In this document: piece after piece, positions 41,593 to 49,592 of the stretch
Layout: each line of letters opens with the position of its first letter
Position numbering within the stretch: position 1 is the stretch's first letter
DNA from: an uncultured Eubacterium sp.
GTDB taxonomy: Bacteria > Bacillota > Clostridia > Lachnospirales > Lachnospiraceae
DNA length: 64,000 nucleotides
Direction: 5' to 3'
Assembly: GCA_934322085.1 (NCBI GenBank)
Contig: CAKRGF010000010.1
Location: 1 to 64,000, forward strand
Position numbers and translations under genes: made by a program
The notes under the pieces: model-generated
What the model was told of the DNA's origin: nothing
The model's database searches: none
What the model saw: only the letters and a program-made list of their open reading frames with translations

Positions 41593-42699
41593 ATGAAAGT
41601 GAAAAAGATTTTGGCGTCGATGTTTTTGCTGTTTTTTGCACTGTGTCTGAAAACAAATGTTTCAAATGCAGCGGAGATTTCTGCGATGGAGCGGTTGGAT
41701 TACTGGGATATTACTAAGGAATATACGATTACCAATCAGGATGCAACCTATCATGCTTATTTATCGAAAGATAAAAAAGAAAGTTGGATTTTTAAAGCAG
41801 ATGTTGCAAAGGACAAGAAAAATGTTAAGGTGGTAATTCCGGATAAAATTGAGAATGCACCGGTTGTTATAGTTGGAGTAACCAGTGGATATGAGGAAAT
41901 TTTAGCCAAACAAAATCTTGGAAGTGTTGGCATAAAGGGATCGGATGGCTCTTATTATCTGGATGCGGACGTAACTTTTTGGGGAGATTTTTTGGAACCG
42001 TGGCATTACTCGGGTCCATATAAAAAGAATATTAAATCAATTACAATGCCGGACACAGTAAGGTACCTTGGTACAGCAGCATTTGCGTACACAACATCCT
42101 TAGAAACGATTCATTTGTCAAATCAGCTCGTGTCACTGCGCAATTACACTTTTTTGGGATGTAAAAATCTTAGGAAGATAGATACCTCTGCTAAAGTAAA
42201 AGTAGAAGCTAAAGAAGCATTTACCGGCTGCAGCAAACTGGCAGGACTTGCTTATATTACAAAGCATTTAGATGGAGATACATTATCATTTTCTAATAAC
42301 ATGGTAATTGATTTGACGGAAAAAGATTTGATTCAGGTAATGCCGGATGCAAAGAAAATCACAATACCAAAAAGCGTGAAATGGATTGAGCCGACGGCAT
42401 TTAAAAACACCAGTATTAAAACGCTAAAAGTGTCGAAGAAAAACAAATATTTTGCGGTTCATAAAAGATGTTTGTATCGGAAGGCAGAAAAAGAACTTGT
42501 TTATGTGTTTGGCAAGGGAAGCACGTTGACATTGTCGAAAAAAATAAAACAGATTAGTGAAGACGTGTTTGTAACCAAGACTAAATTGAAAAAGCTAATC
42601 ATTTCACATAAAGTAAAACGGTATAACAATTGGAAAAAGCCATTTGTTAAGAATAATAAAAAGATAAAGATTTATTACCGTGGGAAAAGAGTGAAGTAG
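41593..42699 (+). CDS. BspA-type leucine-rich repeat surface protein
   Basis: 368 aa with signal peptide (about residues 5-25). Central repeats of the LRR_5 type (TMPDTVRYLGTAAFAYTTSLETIHL, NYTFLGCKNLRKID, EAFTGCSKLAG, PKSVKWIEPTAFKNTSIKTLKV), then a lysine-rich tail (KINKKIKIYYRGKRVK). BspA-type repeats occur in surface proteins that bind host or matrix proteins. RBS AAGGAGTGAG. Confidence 0.82.
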   Translation: MKVKKILASMFLLFFALCLKTNVSNAAEISAMERLDYWDITKEYTITNQDATYHAYLSKDKKESWIFKADVAKDKKNVKVVIPDKIENAPVVIVGVTSGYEEILAKQNLGSVGIKGSDGSYYLDADVTFWGDFLEPWHYSGPYKKNIKSITMPDTVRYLGTAAFAYTTSLETIHLSNQLVSLRNYTFLGCKNLRKIDTSAKVKVEAKEAFTGCSKLAGLAYITKHLDGDTLSFSNNMVIDLTEKDLIQVMPDAKKITIPKSVKWIEPTAFKNTSIKTLKVSKKNKYFAVHKRCLYRKAEKELVYVFGKGSTLTLSKKIKQISEDVFVTKTKLKKLIISHKVKRYNNWKKPFVKNNKKIKIYYRGKRVK

Positions 42700-42712
42700 G
42701 GAGGTTTTGCTT

Positions 42713-43912
42713 ATGAGAAAAGAAATTTTGTTAGCGTGTGCGTGTGTACTTTGTTTATCAGCATGTGGGACTGGCACAAAGGAGCAGTCAAAAAATCCGC
42801 AGAAGGCGTTGGAGGTAGGAGCAGAAACAACGCCAAAAAGTGTTGAAGCAACGAGCAGTCCTATGGTACAAAAAATAAAAAACACAAGCGGGAAAAGGGA
42901 AAATCCAAAAGATTTGAAACAAATAAAATTATCCGTTGAGCGCTGGGATACGAAGCAAAAAGATTTTTCTGTTCAGGCAGTCAGATTTGGCACTGGCAGT
43001 GGCTGTGTTTCGGAATTTGGTCAGAATTGGGAGTTTATTTCTTATAAAGAAAATCTCAAAACGGTTCAAAAGAAAAATCCGTCGTATTTTGTGGAATTAA
43101 CTGATTATCTGGATGAAAATCACACAAAATATAAGGCGGCGCGTTATTTTAAGAATAACAATTCTTATGTCCTTTATGAAAGAAGTGAGAAAGGGAAGAA
43201 ACATAATTATTTGTGTCTGGAAAACCAAATGCTTACTTTGGAGTATCCGAAATATATGAATGAGAACCAAAAGTATATTTCTTTTCCATATCCGTCATGT
43301 AAGAGTCTTTCTGATTTTAAAATCGAAGAATCTTGGGAGAAAAATGAAGACTTTTACGAAAAGGAATTTTGGCAGTTATATTCATATGAGGATTTAAAAG
43401 CATTTTATCAGAATTTTGAAAAAGGTACTGCCGAATGTTCTGATAAAACGCAGACTATTCTTGTGAAAGCAATGGAACACGATTATGATAATAAAACAAG
43501 TGATGCAAGTGTTTTGCTTGATTTTAAAAATCATAATTTTATTGTGAAGAACCCACAGGGTAAAAAGATTTTTGATAAAAATGACGTATGGAAAGCGTAT
43601 GAAAAGCAGTATACAAGTGCCGGAAAATTTGGCAGTAAAGAGTTTTTCTATAATAAAAGCAGTGTGAATATTTTATGTGTGGAAAAAGGAAAAAGAACGG
43701 TATGCATTGAGAATCAGGATGAGAGAGATACCCTGTTTGAGGATTTGGGCTGGAACTGTGTAGGAACAAGTATGGATATGAAAGTTTCGCCAAAATCAAA
43801 TTCTAAAAATATATATTTAGATGTCACACTCCATATGGAGGAGGATGGCAAGTGGGATAATCATGCGGTGCTTAAACTTGACAAAGATGGAAAATTTTTG
43901 GAATGTAAATAA
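42713..43912 (+). CDS. lipoprotein, 399 aa
   Basis: ATG at 42713 (GGGAGG upstream). Lipobox LSAC after an extended hydrophobic signal; then a Lys/Glu-rich linker and a globular region (about 75-395) without a family I recognise. Located 14 bp after the LRR protein and probably co-transcribed. Confidence 0.75.
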   Translation: MRKEILLACACVLCLSACGTGTKEQSKNPQKALEVGAETTPKSVEATSSPMVQKIKNTSGKRENPKDLKQIKLSVERWDTKQKDFSVQAVRFGTGSGCVSEFGQNWEFISYKENLKTVQKKNPSYFVELTDYLDENHTKYKAARYFKNNNSYVLYERSEKGKKHNYLCLENQMLTLEYPKYMNENQKYISFPYPSCKSLSDFKIEESWEKNEDFYEKEFWQLYSYEDLKAFYQNFEKGTAECSDKTQTILVKAMEHDYDNKTSDASVLLDFKNHNFIVKNPQGKKIFDKNDVWKAYEKQYTSAGKFGSKEFFYNKSSVNILCVEKGKRTVCIENQDERDTLFEDLGWNCVGTSMDMKVSPKSNSKNIYLDVTLHMEEDGKWDNHAVLKLDKDGKFLECK

Positions 43913-43915
43913 AGG

Positions 43916-43944
43916 TTGTGAAGTGTAATGAAATATGTTATACT
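43916..43944 (+). promoter_or_regulatory. promoter of the type I toxin mRNA
   Basis: TTGTGA (43916-43921), 17-bp spacer, TATACT (43939-43944). Confidence 0.7.
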
Positions 43945-44032
43945 TTGCCTGCGGGAAACTAGAGAGCCGGGCGGCTTACCCTCTTTTTCGGAGGGGCTAA
44001 CCCTCCAGACGAAAGAAAGGAGGGCGTTGCCA

Positions 44033-44128
44033 ATGTATGTTACATATACTGATTTAATTCAGATTGGAATATTCATTTGCGCCCTTGTCGGATTGTGTTA
44101 TACGATTTTCAAGGGAAAACGAAAATAG
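44033..44128 (+). CDS. small holin-like toxin of a par/fst-type type I toxin-antitoxin locus
   Basis: 31 aa: MYVTYTDLIQ start, hydrophobic middle (IGIFICALVGLCYTIF) and basic end (KGKRK), the pattern of Fst/TxpA and holin-like toxins. The ATG at 44033 follows AAAGGAGGG. The leader (from about 43950) contains pairings that could hide the RBS (CCCTC/GGAGGG and GAGGG/CCCTC). The stop overlaps the base of a hairpin used as a terminator. The toxin would damage the membrane if translated. Confidence 0.75.
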   Translation: MYVTYTDLIQIGIFICALVGLCYTIFKGKRK

Positions 44129-44155
44129 CCGCCATTACAGCGAATAATGACGGCT
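44127..44155. terminator. hairpin shared by toxin mRNA and antisense RNA
   Basis: 11-bp stem AGCCGCCATTA/TAATGACGGCT (one G-T wobble) with a 7-nt loop. U-run is good on the minus strand, weak on the plus strand. Confidence 0.7.
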
Positions 44156-44216
44156 AATCTTACAAAGATTTGATTTAGTATTCGAGGTAAGCCGCTTTTC
44201 TAGCTTCCCTCTTTCT
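44130..44216 (-). ncRNA. predicted antitoxin RNA, about 85 nt
   Basis: Predicted from a minus-strand promoter (TTGCAC 44251-44246, 17-bp spacer, TATATT 44228-44223) and the shared terminator. The RNA would start near 44216 and carry AAAGAGGG (44214-44207), complementary to the toxin mRNA leader CCCUCUUU (43979-43986), then overlap the toxin 3' region. This two-contact layout matches par/fst RNA II. Confidence 0.6.
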
Positions 44217-44222
44217 GTGTCT

Positions 44223-44251
44223 AATATATCATATTTTCTTAGTGTGTGCAA
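44223..44251 (-). promoter_or_regulatory. promoter of the antitoxin RNA
   Basis: Minus strand TTGCAC (44251-44246), 17-bp spacer, TATATT (44228-44223). Confidence 0.6.
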
Positions 44252-44324
44252 GAAAAAAGGAATTCTTTTGTTGTAAATTAAAGTGCTTCTAGAAATCACA
44301 TGTTTTTCCGGGTGATAAAACATA

Positions 44325-44353
44325 TTGACATTTGGGAAAAACAAATGTATACT
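44325..44353 (+). promoter_or_regulatory. bioY promoter with overlapping palindrome
   Basis: TTGACA (44325-44330), 17-bp spacer, TATACT (44348-44353). ACATTTG-N7-CAAATGT (44328-44348) lies across -35 to -10, and a third ACATTTG follows near 44373. A biotin repressor site is plausible but does not match the usual BirA consensus well. Confidence 0.65.
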
Positions 44354-44398
44354 ATGACAAGATAAAAGGTTTACATTTGAAAAAACGGAGGATGAACA

Positions 44399-44950
44399 AT
44401 GAAAGAAAAAAAGTTTTTTTACCTGAAAGATATGGTGTTAATGGCGTTATTTGCAGCGCTTACCTGTGTACTTGCACCGCTTGCTGTGCCGATTGGTCCG
44501 GTGCCGATATCGCTGACAAACCTTGTGATTTATTTTAGTTTGTATGTGCTTGGATGGCAGCGGGCAACCATCACGTACATTGTATACCTGCTGCTTGGTC
44601 TGGTTGGACTTCCGGTATTCTCTGGATTTGAAGGCGGCGTTGGTAAAGTTGCCGGTCCTACTGGCGGTTACTTAATTGGATTTATTTTCATGGCAATTGT
44701 ATGTGGTCTTTTGATGCAGGTTAAGAAGGACAAGAAGATTGTAAATATTGTTTTCTGTGTTGTCGGAATGATTGTTGGTACCGTGATTGCATATGCATTT
44801 GGTACGATGTGGTTTTGCTATTCGACAGGAACAGGACTTGGCGCAGCAATGGCGCTTTGTGTAATTCCATTTATTCCGGGCGATTTGATTAAAATTGCGA
44901 TTGCAGCAGTTGTTGCACCGACAGTTGCAAACCAGATAAAACGAATTTAA
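44399..44950 (+). CDS. bioY: BioY family biotin transporter
   Basis: 183 aa, about five to six membrane helices. Substrate-binding (S) component of an ECF transporter for biotin. Typical segments: LAPLAVPIGPVPISLTNLVIYFS, GLPVFSGFEGGVGKVAGPTGGY and FIPGDLIKIAIAA. No ECF ATPase genes are adjacent, so it presumably uses shared EcfAA'T or works alone. Preceded by a palindrome-bearing promoter and followed by a two-way terminator shared with trpS. Confidence 0.95.
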   Translation: MKEKKFFYLKDMVLMALFAALTCVLAPLAVPIGPVPISLTNLVIYFSLYVLGWQRATITYIVYLLLGLVGLPVFSGFEGGVGKVAGPTGGYLIGFIFMAIVCGLLMQVKKDKKIVNIVFCVVGMIVGTVIAYAFGTMWFCYSTGTGLGAAMALCVIPFIPGDLIKIAIAAVVAPTVANQIKRI

Positions 44951-44972
44951 GAAATAAGAAAAGATTCAAAAT

Positions 44973-45038
44973 AAAAAGGAGCAGCTCTCCATGTACCACC
45001 GTGTTTACACGTAAGAGACATGGATAACTGCTCCTTTT
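44973..45038. terminator. bidirectional terminator between bioY and trpS
   Basis: Outer stem AAAAAGGAGCAG (44973-44984) with CTGCTCCTTTT (45028-45038), inner stem CCATGT/ACATGG. A/T runs on both sides serve both convergent genes. Confidence 0.85.
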
Positions 45039-45062
45039 GTTTTATTCGTTATGCAGGAAACA

Positions 45063-46106
45063 TTAATCAAAGTAATCAATTTTCATTGCATGTTTTACTT
45101 CACTCAAAGTACCGGCAGCGACTTCTTTAGCCTTAATACTTCCTTTGTGCAAAATTTCCATAACGGCCGGAATATCTTTTTCAAGCTCTTTTCTTCTTGC
45201 CTGAATTGGAGAAAGTTCCTCCATAATAACAGAGTACAAAAATTTCTTAACCTTCACGTCACCCAGACCTCCGCGGGTGTAGTGGTCTTTTAATTCCTGT
45301 AAACAATTGTAATCCGGCAGGTATTCTGCAAACAATTCATCCTTGCAGAAAGCATCCAAATAAGTAAATACCGTGTTTCCTTCCAATTTTCCCGGATCCT
45401 CAATGCGAATGTGGTCTGGATCGGTGTACATACTCATGATTTTTTTGCGGATATCTTCCGGCTCATCAGACAGATAAATACAGTTGCCAAGGGATTTGCT
45501 CATTTTTGCCTTGCCGTCGGTACCAGGCAGGCGGCTGCAAATTTCATTTTCCGGCAAAAGTGCTTTCGGCTCAACCAAAACCTCATCGTAAGTAGTGTTA
45601 AAACTGCGGACAATTTCACGTGCCTGCTCAAGCATTGGCAGCTGATCCTCGCCAACCGGTACAGTCGTTGCTTTAAAGGCAGTGATGTCAGCAGCCTGAC
45701 TGATTGGGTAAGTAAAGAAACCAACCGGAATACTTGCATTAAAGCCACGCATCTGAATTTCTGATTTAACCGTAGGATTTCGTTTCAATCTTGAAACTGT
45801 AACTAAGTTGCTGTAATAAAAAGTAAGTTCTGTAAGTTCGGAGACATACGACTGAACGAAAAGGTTCGATTTCTCCGGGTCAAGTCCACAGGACAAATAA
45901 TCTAGAGCAACTTCCGAAATGTTTTTACGAACTTTTTCCGGGTTATCTGCATTATCCGTTAAAGCCTGTGCATCTGCAATCATAATGTAAATATCATCAT
46001 ATTCGCCGGAATTCTGTAATTCCACACGGCGTTTCAAGGAGCCTACATAGTGACCGACGTGAAGTTTGCCGGTAGGACGGTCTCCTGTCAAAATAATCTT
46101 TTTCAT
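45063..46106 (-). CDS. trpS: tryptophan--tRNA ligase
   Basis: 347 aa from the ATG at 46106, with GGAGGAAGAA upstream on the minus strand; the longer frame to 46154 is not used. Class I aminoacyl-tRNA synthetase. HIGH motif (KLHVGHYVGSL) and KMSKS (KAKMSKSLGN) are intact. Joins tryptophan to tRNA-Trp. No T-box leader is visible; a plain promoter 60 bp upstream is enough. Hairpin element 3 lies just beyond that promoter. Confidence 0.97.
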   Translation of the reverse strand: MKKIILTGDRPTGKLHVGHYVGSLKRRVELQNSGEYDDIYIMIADAQALTDNADNPEKVRKNISEVALDYLSCGLDPEKSNLFVQSYVSELTELTFYYSNLVTVSRLKRNPTVKSEIQMRGFNASIPVGFFTYPISQAADITAFKATTVPVGEDQLPMLEQAREIVRSFNTTYDEVLVEPKALLPENEICSRLPGTDGKAKMSKSLGNCIYLSDEPEDIRKKIMSMYTDPDHIRIEDPGKLEGNTVFTYLDAFCKDELFAEYLPDYNCLQELKDHYTRGGLGDVKVKKFLYSVIMEELSPIQARRKELEKDIPAVMEILHKGSIKAKEVAAGTLSEVKHAMKIDYFD

Positions 46107-46168
46107 TTCTTCCTCCAATCCGGAGCCTTGCATGTTATCAAATCTCCGTAGCAATTTTCATAAGAACA

Positions 46169-46197
46169 ATTTTAATAGGTATTGTAACAAAAGTCAA
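46169..46197 (-). promoter_or_regulatory. promoter of trpS
   Basis: Minus strand TTGACT (46197-46192), 17-bp spacer, TAAAAT (46174-46169). Element 3 ends 27 bp upstream of the -35. Confidence 0.7.
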
Positions 46198-46223
46198 TGT
46201 TGGGATAGAAACAGTTTGGGGGG

Positions 46224-46429
46224 AAGTGTTCGCTGGTACTTTTTGTTTTCCGTAATTCCATAGAAAGGCTTTGCGTCTCGTGGGCGCTCCCGCTCGTTGA
46301 GTGCGTAGCGGTATGGGTGCTTATGCTCACGCATATACAAGCACCTCATACCGACGTACTCAAAACCCACGAGCTACAAAGCTTTTCTACGGAATTACTG
46401 GAATCCAAAGGAACTGGCAGCGAACACTT
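46224..46429 (-). repeat. long hairpin element, copy 3
   Basis: About 206 bp; ends AAGTGTTCGCTGG (left) and its near complement at 46429. On the minus strand: internal loop CGTCGGT (46356-46350) opposite ACCGCTACG (46312-46304) and mini-hairpin GCGGGAGC (46293-46286) with GGGA (GNRA) loop. Core close to copy 1, but the terminal stem-loop (near 46318-46345) is different and self-complementary. Confidence 0.85.
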
Positions 46430-46711
46430 AACCCGGGTCACTGCCCTGAAACTCACAAACAACCGTTTCCCTCGAAAAGTGCAAAAAGAGTTGCATGCTT
46501 TTTCGGCATAAACAACCATAAAAGCAAAAAATTTCGGAAAAAGTTGCATTTATCTCGTGATTTCTCCTGATATGACCGAATTTCACCACAAAAACACATC
46601 AAAATGCAACCCTATAACACAAATTAAAGAAAAAGAGTTGCCTAGGCCCCATAAAGCCACCTCACCTCGCCCAAACACACACTGTAAACCAATCCCCAAA
46701 ACAACCTCCCC
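46430..46711. other. AT-rich intergenic with repeated TTGCA motifs
   Basis: About 280 bp without a supported gene. Several GAGTTGCAT/AAGTTGCATTT and AATGCAACCC strings occur (near 46487, 46541, 46602, 46631); short ORFs across it have no RBS. Role unknown. Confidence 0.4.
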
Positions 46712-46743
46712 CATCAGTCCCCTCCCCCATCAGTCCCCTCCCC
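46712..46743. repeat. C-rich tandem repeat, 16-bp unit
   Basis: Two full units CATCAGTCCCCTCCCC (46712, 46728), within a strongly C-rich run from 46705 to 46746. G-rich on the minus strand. Confidence 0.7.
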
Positions 46744-46746
46744 CTT

Positions 46747-46953
46747 CACAAATCAGAATCGTTGCCAAGTTTTTTGGTGTCTGTAAATAAGCAAGAATAG
46801 CTTGCAAAGAGTGGGTACAAACACGTGGGTATCAGGCATGTGTTGTTTACATGCCGATACCCCTACGCGTTTGTTTAGCGAAAGCGCCCACTCTTCGCAA
46901 GCTATTCTTGCTTATTTACGGAAACTCAAAAAACTTCAACGAACATTTGACAC
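46747..46953 (+). repeat. long hairpin element, copy 4 (compensated)
   Basis: About 207 bp. Internal loop CGTGGGT (46824-46830) opposite ACCCCTACG (46859-46867), where G-C and C-G are swapped relative to copies 1-3, and mini-hairpin GCGAAAGC (46878-46885) with GAAA (GNRA) loop. Outer helix AGCAAGAATAGCTTGC is also different from other copies. The right edge contains TTGACA used by the xylanase promoter. Confidence 0.85.
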
Positions 46954-46975
46954 AGCCCCCAATCTAAAATATAAT
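46947..46975 (+). promoter_or_regulatory. xylanase promoter, -35 at the end of element 4
   Basis: TTGACA (46947-46952), 17-bp spacer, TATAAT (46970-46975), an excellent promoter whose -35 is the element's terminal sequence. Confidence 0.8.
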
Positions 46976-47046
46976 TTTCATATTAGTAAGTAGGGTGCGG
47001 TAAAAGGATTTTATTATAGCAAAGCAGCAAAGAAAGGAAAAACAGG

Positions 47047-48210
47047 ATGAAAAAGACAGGCAGATTAGCAGCGGCAGTGTTCGCGGCTATGTTACTGGCA
47101 ACCGGCTGTGGTGCTCCGGCGGAGAAAAAAGCCGTGGAGGCAACACCGGCACAAAGTTCAAAAATTGAACAGAAAGAAGAGGGTAAAAATTTGAAAGATG
47201 CATTTAAAAAGGATTTTAAAGTTGGGGTTGCGGTTAATCCGTACCAGTTAAAGGATGAACAGACAAAGAAAATCATTCTTGAAAATTTTAACAGCATTAC
47301 GATGGAAAATGGCATGAAACCGGAGGCAATTTTAGACCAGCGGGCGTCGGAAAACAGCAAAGACGGCATGCCGGCGATTAATGAAGAAAATTTGGAGGAG
47401 TGTCTTTCGCTGGCAAAAGACAATGGGCTTGTACTTCGCGGACACTGCCTTGTCTGGCACAATCAGACGCCGGAATGGTTTTTCTGTGAAAAATACGATG
47501 CAGGAAATGCCAAAGTGGATAAAGAAACGATGAAAAAAAGAATGGAAAGTTACATTAAAAAAGTTCTGAGTTTCTGCCAGGAAAAATATCCGGGAGTTGT
47601 CTATGCATGGGATGTTGTGAATGAGGCGTGTGACGACGGTGGCGGATACCGCACTTCCAGTTTGTGGTATGAAATTTACGGCGATGAATCATACATTGAG
47701 GATGCGTTTACATTTGCGAGAAAATACGCAGATAAAGATGTGAAATTATTTTATAATGACTACAATGAGTATATGCCAAGCAAAGTAAGTACTATTGCAG
47801 AACTTGTGAAAAAATTGTATGATAAGAAATTGATTGACGGTGTGGGTTTCCAGAGTCACTGGGATATGAATTATCCGGATACCGGCATGATTTCTGACGC
47901 GATGCAAAAGTACAGTGAGATTGGTGACTTGGAGATTCAATTTACTGAAGTGGATATGCATAATACCGATGATTCGAAAGAAGGTTTGAAAAAACTGGCA
48001 GACCGTTACAAAGAATTTTTTGAGACGATTGTGAAAGCGGACCGCGAAGGAAAAGCGAATGTGACGAGCGTTACATTCTGGGGACTTTCGGATGATGTAA
48101 CATGGTTGACGGCCTTTAAAGGTGAAGAAAGTTACCCGCTTTTGTTCGATGAAAGCCATAAGAAGAAGGCGTGCTACGACAGTGTGCTGGCAGTCGGAAA
48201 CGAAAAGTAA
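47047..48210 (+). CDS. GH10 endo-1,4-beta-xylanase lipoprotein
   Basis: 387 aa. Lipoprotein signal with lipobox ATGC, a short linker, then a GH10 catalytic domain (about 50-380). Acid/base Glu in WDVVNEACD and nucleophile Glu in IQFTEVDMH are intact, as are the His and Trp lining the cleft (CLVWHNQTP, TFWGLSDD). Hydrolyses internal xylan bonds at the cell surface and points to plant hemicellulose use. Single gene with a strong promoter; no transporter or regulator adjacent. Confidence 0.95.
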   Translation: MKKTGRLAAAVFAAMLLATGCGAPAEKKAVEATPAQSSKIEQKEEGKNLKDAFKKDFKVGVAVNPYQLKDEQTKKIILENFNSITMENGMKPEAILDQRASENSKDGMPAINEENLEECLSLAKDNGLVLRGHCLVWHNQTPEWFFCEKYDAGNAKVDKETMKKRMESYIKKVLSFCQEKYPGVVYAWDVVNEACDDGGGYRTSSLWYEIYGDESYIEDAFTFARKYADKDVKLFYNDYNEYMPSKVSTIAELVKKLYDKKLIDGVGFQSHWDMNYPDTGMISDAMQKYSEIGDLEIQFTEVDMHNTDDSKEGLKKLADRYKEFFETIVKADREGKANVTSVTFWGLSDDVTWLTAFKGEESYPLLFDESHKKKACYDSVLAVGNEK

Positions 48211-48263
48211 TACGCATAATGGAACAAGCATATAGTGTAAAAAATGACTGGGAGGCAGTGATT

Positions 48264-48695
48264 ATGTCGGACTATATGCGGAAAGTGTTTTATGTGAGAA
48301 AACGGGAAGAAAATCCGGATTGCTCTGTGACAGCCGGTTATGTAAAAGCAGAGCGGAGAAAACAGGTATTAACGCTGACGATTTTTTTGGATGCGCAGGA
48401 TTTGCCGGAGGAATGCCCGGTATGTGCCGTTTACTGCACAGGCAGAGAGTGGCAGTGTTTCTTCTGCGGATGGGTTACTTTTGACAAAAATGGGACTACC
48501 GTCTGCAATTTATTTTTGCCGGACGATGAGACAATTGCCCACGCGGATGCTGTGGCAGGAATCGGAATTTGCAGAAATGGTGTTTACTGGGCAGGCCAAT
48601 TGCCGTGTTTTTATGAATGTCAGGCAGGGGAGCAGTGCAGACGCATGACAGCACTTAGAAAATGCGGCGGTGCGATGTGCGGCTGCCAGTGTTAG
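48264..48695 (+). CDS. Cys-rich hypothetical protein, 143 aa
   Basis: ATG at 48264 chosen for GGGAGGC upstream; a longer frame starts inside the xylanase gene. No signal or membrane segment. C-terminal 30 residues contain six Cys (YECQAGEQCRR, RKCGGAMCGCQC), suggesting metal binding. Not recognised. Located between xylanase and tadA. Confidence 0.55.
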   Translation: MSDYMRKVFYVRKREENPDCSVTAGYVKAERRKQVLTLTIFLDAQDLPEECPVCAVYCTGREWQCFFCGWVTFDKNGTTVCNLFLPDDETIAHADAVAGIGICRNGVYWAGQLPCFYECQAGEQCRRMTALRKCGGAMCGCQC

Positions 48696-48727
48696 AGGAA
48701 ACTTTGCCGGGATTAGGAGGAATCACG

Positions 48728-49192
48728 ATGACAAGCGATGAGTCGTTTATGAAACAGGCAGTGAAGCAGGCGAAAAAGGCGTATGACAAACTGGAAACGC
48801 CAATTGGCTGTGTGATTGTGTATGAGGATAAAATCATTGCCAGAGGATATAATAAAAGAAATATGAAGAAAAACACGCTTGCTCATGCGGAAATTCTTGC
48901 GATTAATAAAGCGAGTAAGGTGCTTGGCGACTGGCGGCTTGAAGACTGTACGATGTATGTTACATTAGAGCCGTGTCCGATGTGTGCCGGAGCGATTGTG
49001 CAGGCACGGATTCCGCGCGTGGTGATTGGCAGCATGAATCCAAAAGCGGGATGCGCAGGCTCCGTTTTGAATCTTTTGCAGCAGGATGGATTGAACCATC
49101 AGGTGGAGATAACAAAGGGTGTACTTGTGGAGGAATGCAGTGGATTGATGACCAGTTTTTTCAGAGAATTGCGAAAAAAGAAAAAAGCGTAA
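48728..49192 (+). CDS. tadA: tRNA-specific adenosine deaminase
   Basis: 154 aa from the ATG at 48728 (TTAGGAGGA); the longer frame overlaps the Cys-rich gene. Deaminates the wobble adenosine of tRNA-Arg(ACG) to inosine; essential in most bacteria. Zinc site: HAE in LAHAEILAINKA and PCPMCAGAIV. Followed by the SRP RNA, a common neighbour of tadA in Firmicutes. Confidence 0.96.
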   Translation: MTSDESFMKQAVKQAKKAYDKLETPIGCVIVYEDKIIARGYNKRNMKKNTLAHAEILAINKASKVLGDWRLEDCTMYVTLEPCPMCAGAIVQARIPRVVIGSMNPKAGCAGSVLNLLQQDGLNHQVEITKGVLVEECSGLMTSFFRELRKKKKA

Positions 49193-49198
49193 TGGTAT

Positions 49199-49227
49199 TT
49201 GACATACCGTGAAAAAACAGATATAAT
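49199..49227 (+). promoter_or_regulatory. strong promoter of the SRP RNA
   Basis: TTGACA (49199-49204), 17-bp spacer, TATAAT (49222-49227), as expected for a stable RNA. Confidence 0.9.
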
Positions 49228-49259
49228 TGTTATGATATTGTTTATAACGGATTCGTTTC

Positions 49260-49530
49260 CCCTATTGGGAGGCAGACCGTTTCAAATTTCCGTGCAGCCG
49301 GGGAGATAGCGGTGCCCTGTACCTGCAATCCGCTATAGCAGGGGTGTTGTCCCATCGAGGGTCTTTTGACGGAGAGCTGCCCAAAGTAAGTGGCGTTGAC
49401 ACTTGGGTCTTGCGCAACAGGAACTTGTGAACCGTGTCAGGTCAGGAATGAAGCAGCACTAAGCAATCCTTCCTGTGTGACGCGAGGGTGCCTGAGCCTA
49501 GCTAACTGCTTTGGTAACGTCTTCTGATTT
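49260..49530 (+). ncRNA. ffs: signal recognition particle RNA, large type
   Basis: The helix 8 core GTCAGGTCAGGAATGAAGCAGC begins near 49436 and continues to the opposing strand ending near 49500. The length (about 270 nt) and the extra 5' structured region fit the long SRP RNA of Firmicutes. It scaffolds Ffh and, in Bacillus, HBsu. The ends are estimated; the 5' end may reach back to the start site near 49234. Strong promoter and no coding frame support it. Confidence 0.9.
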
Positions 49531-49592
49531 TGATTCGACATGGGATGCACGGATTTTATATTATACAGCTTTTTCACGAGGAGTTGTTACAT

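Noticed and set aside
44332..44538. Plus-strand ORF overlapping the bioY start
   Set aside because: It lies across the bioY promoter and RBS, with no RBS of its own.
46107..46223. T-box leader for trpS
   Set aside because: The leader is only about 60 nt with no T-box sequence or long antiterminator, and a normal promoter lies close to the start.
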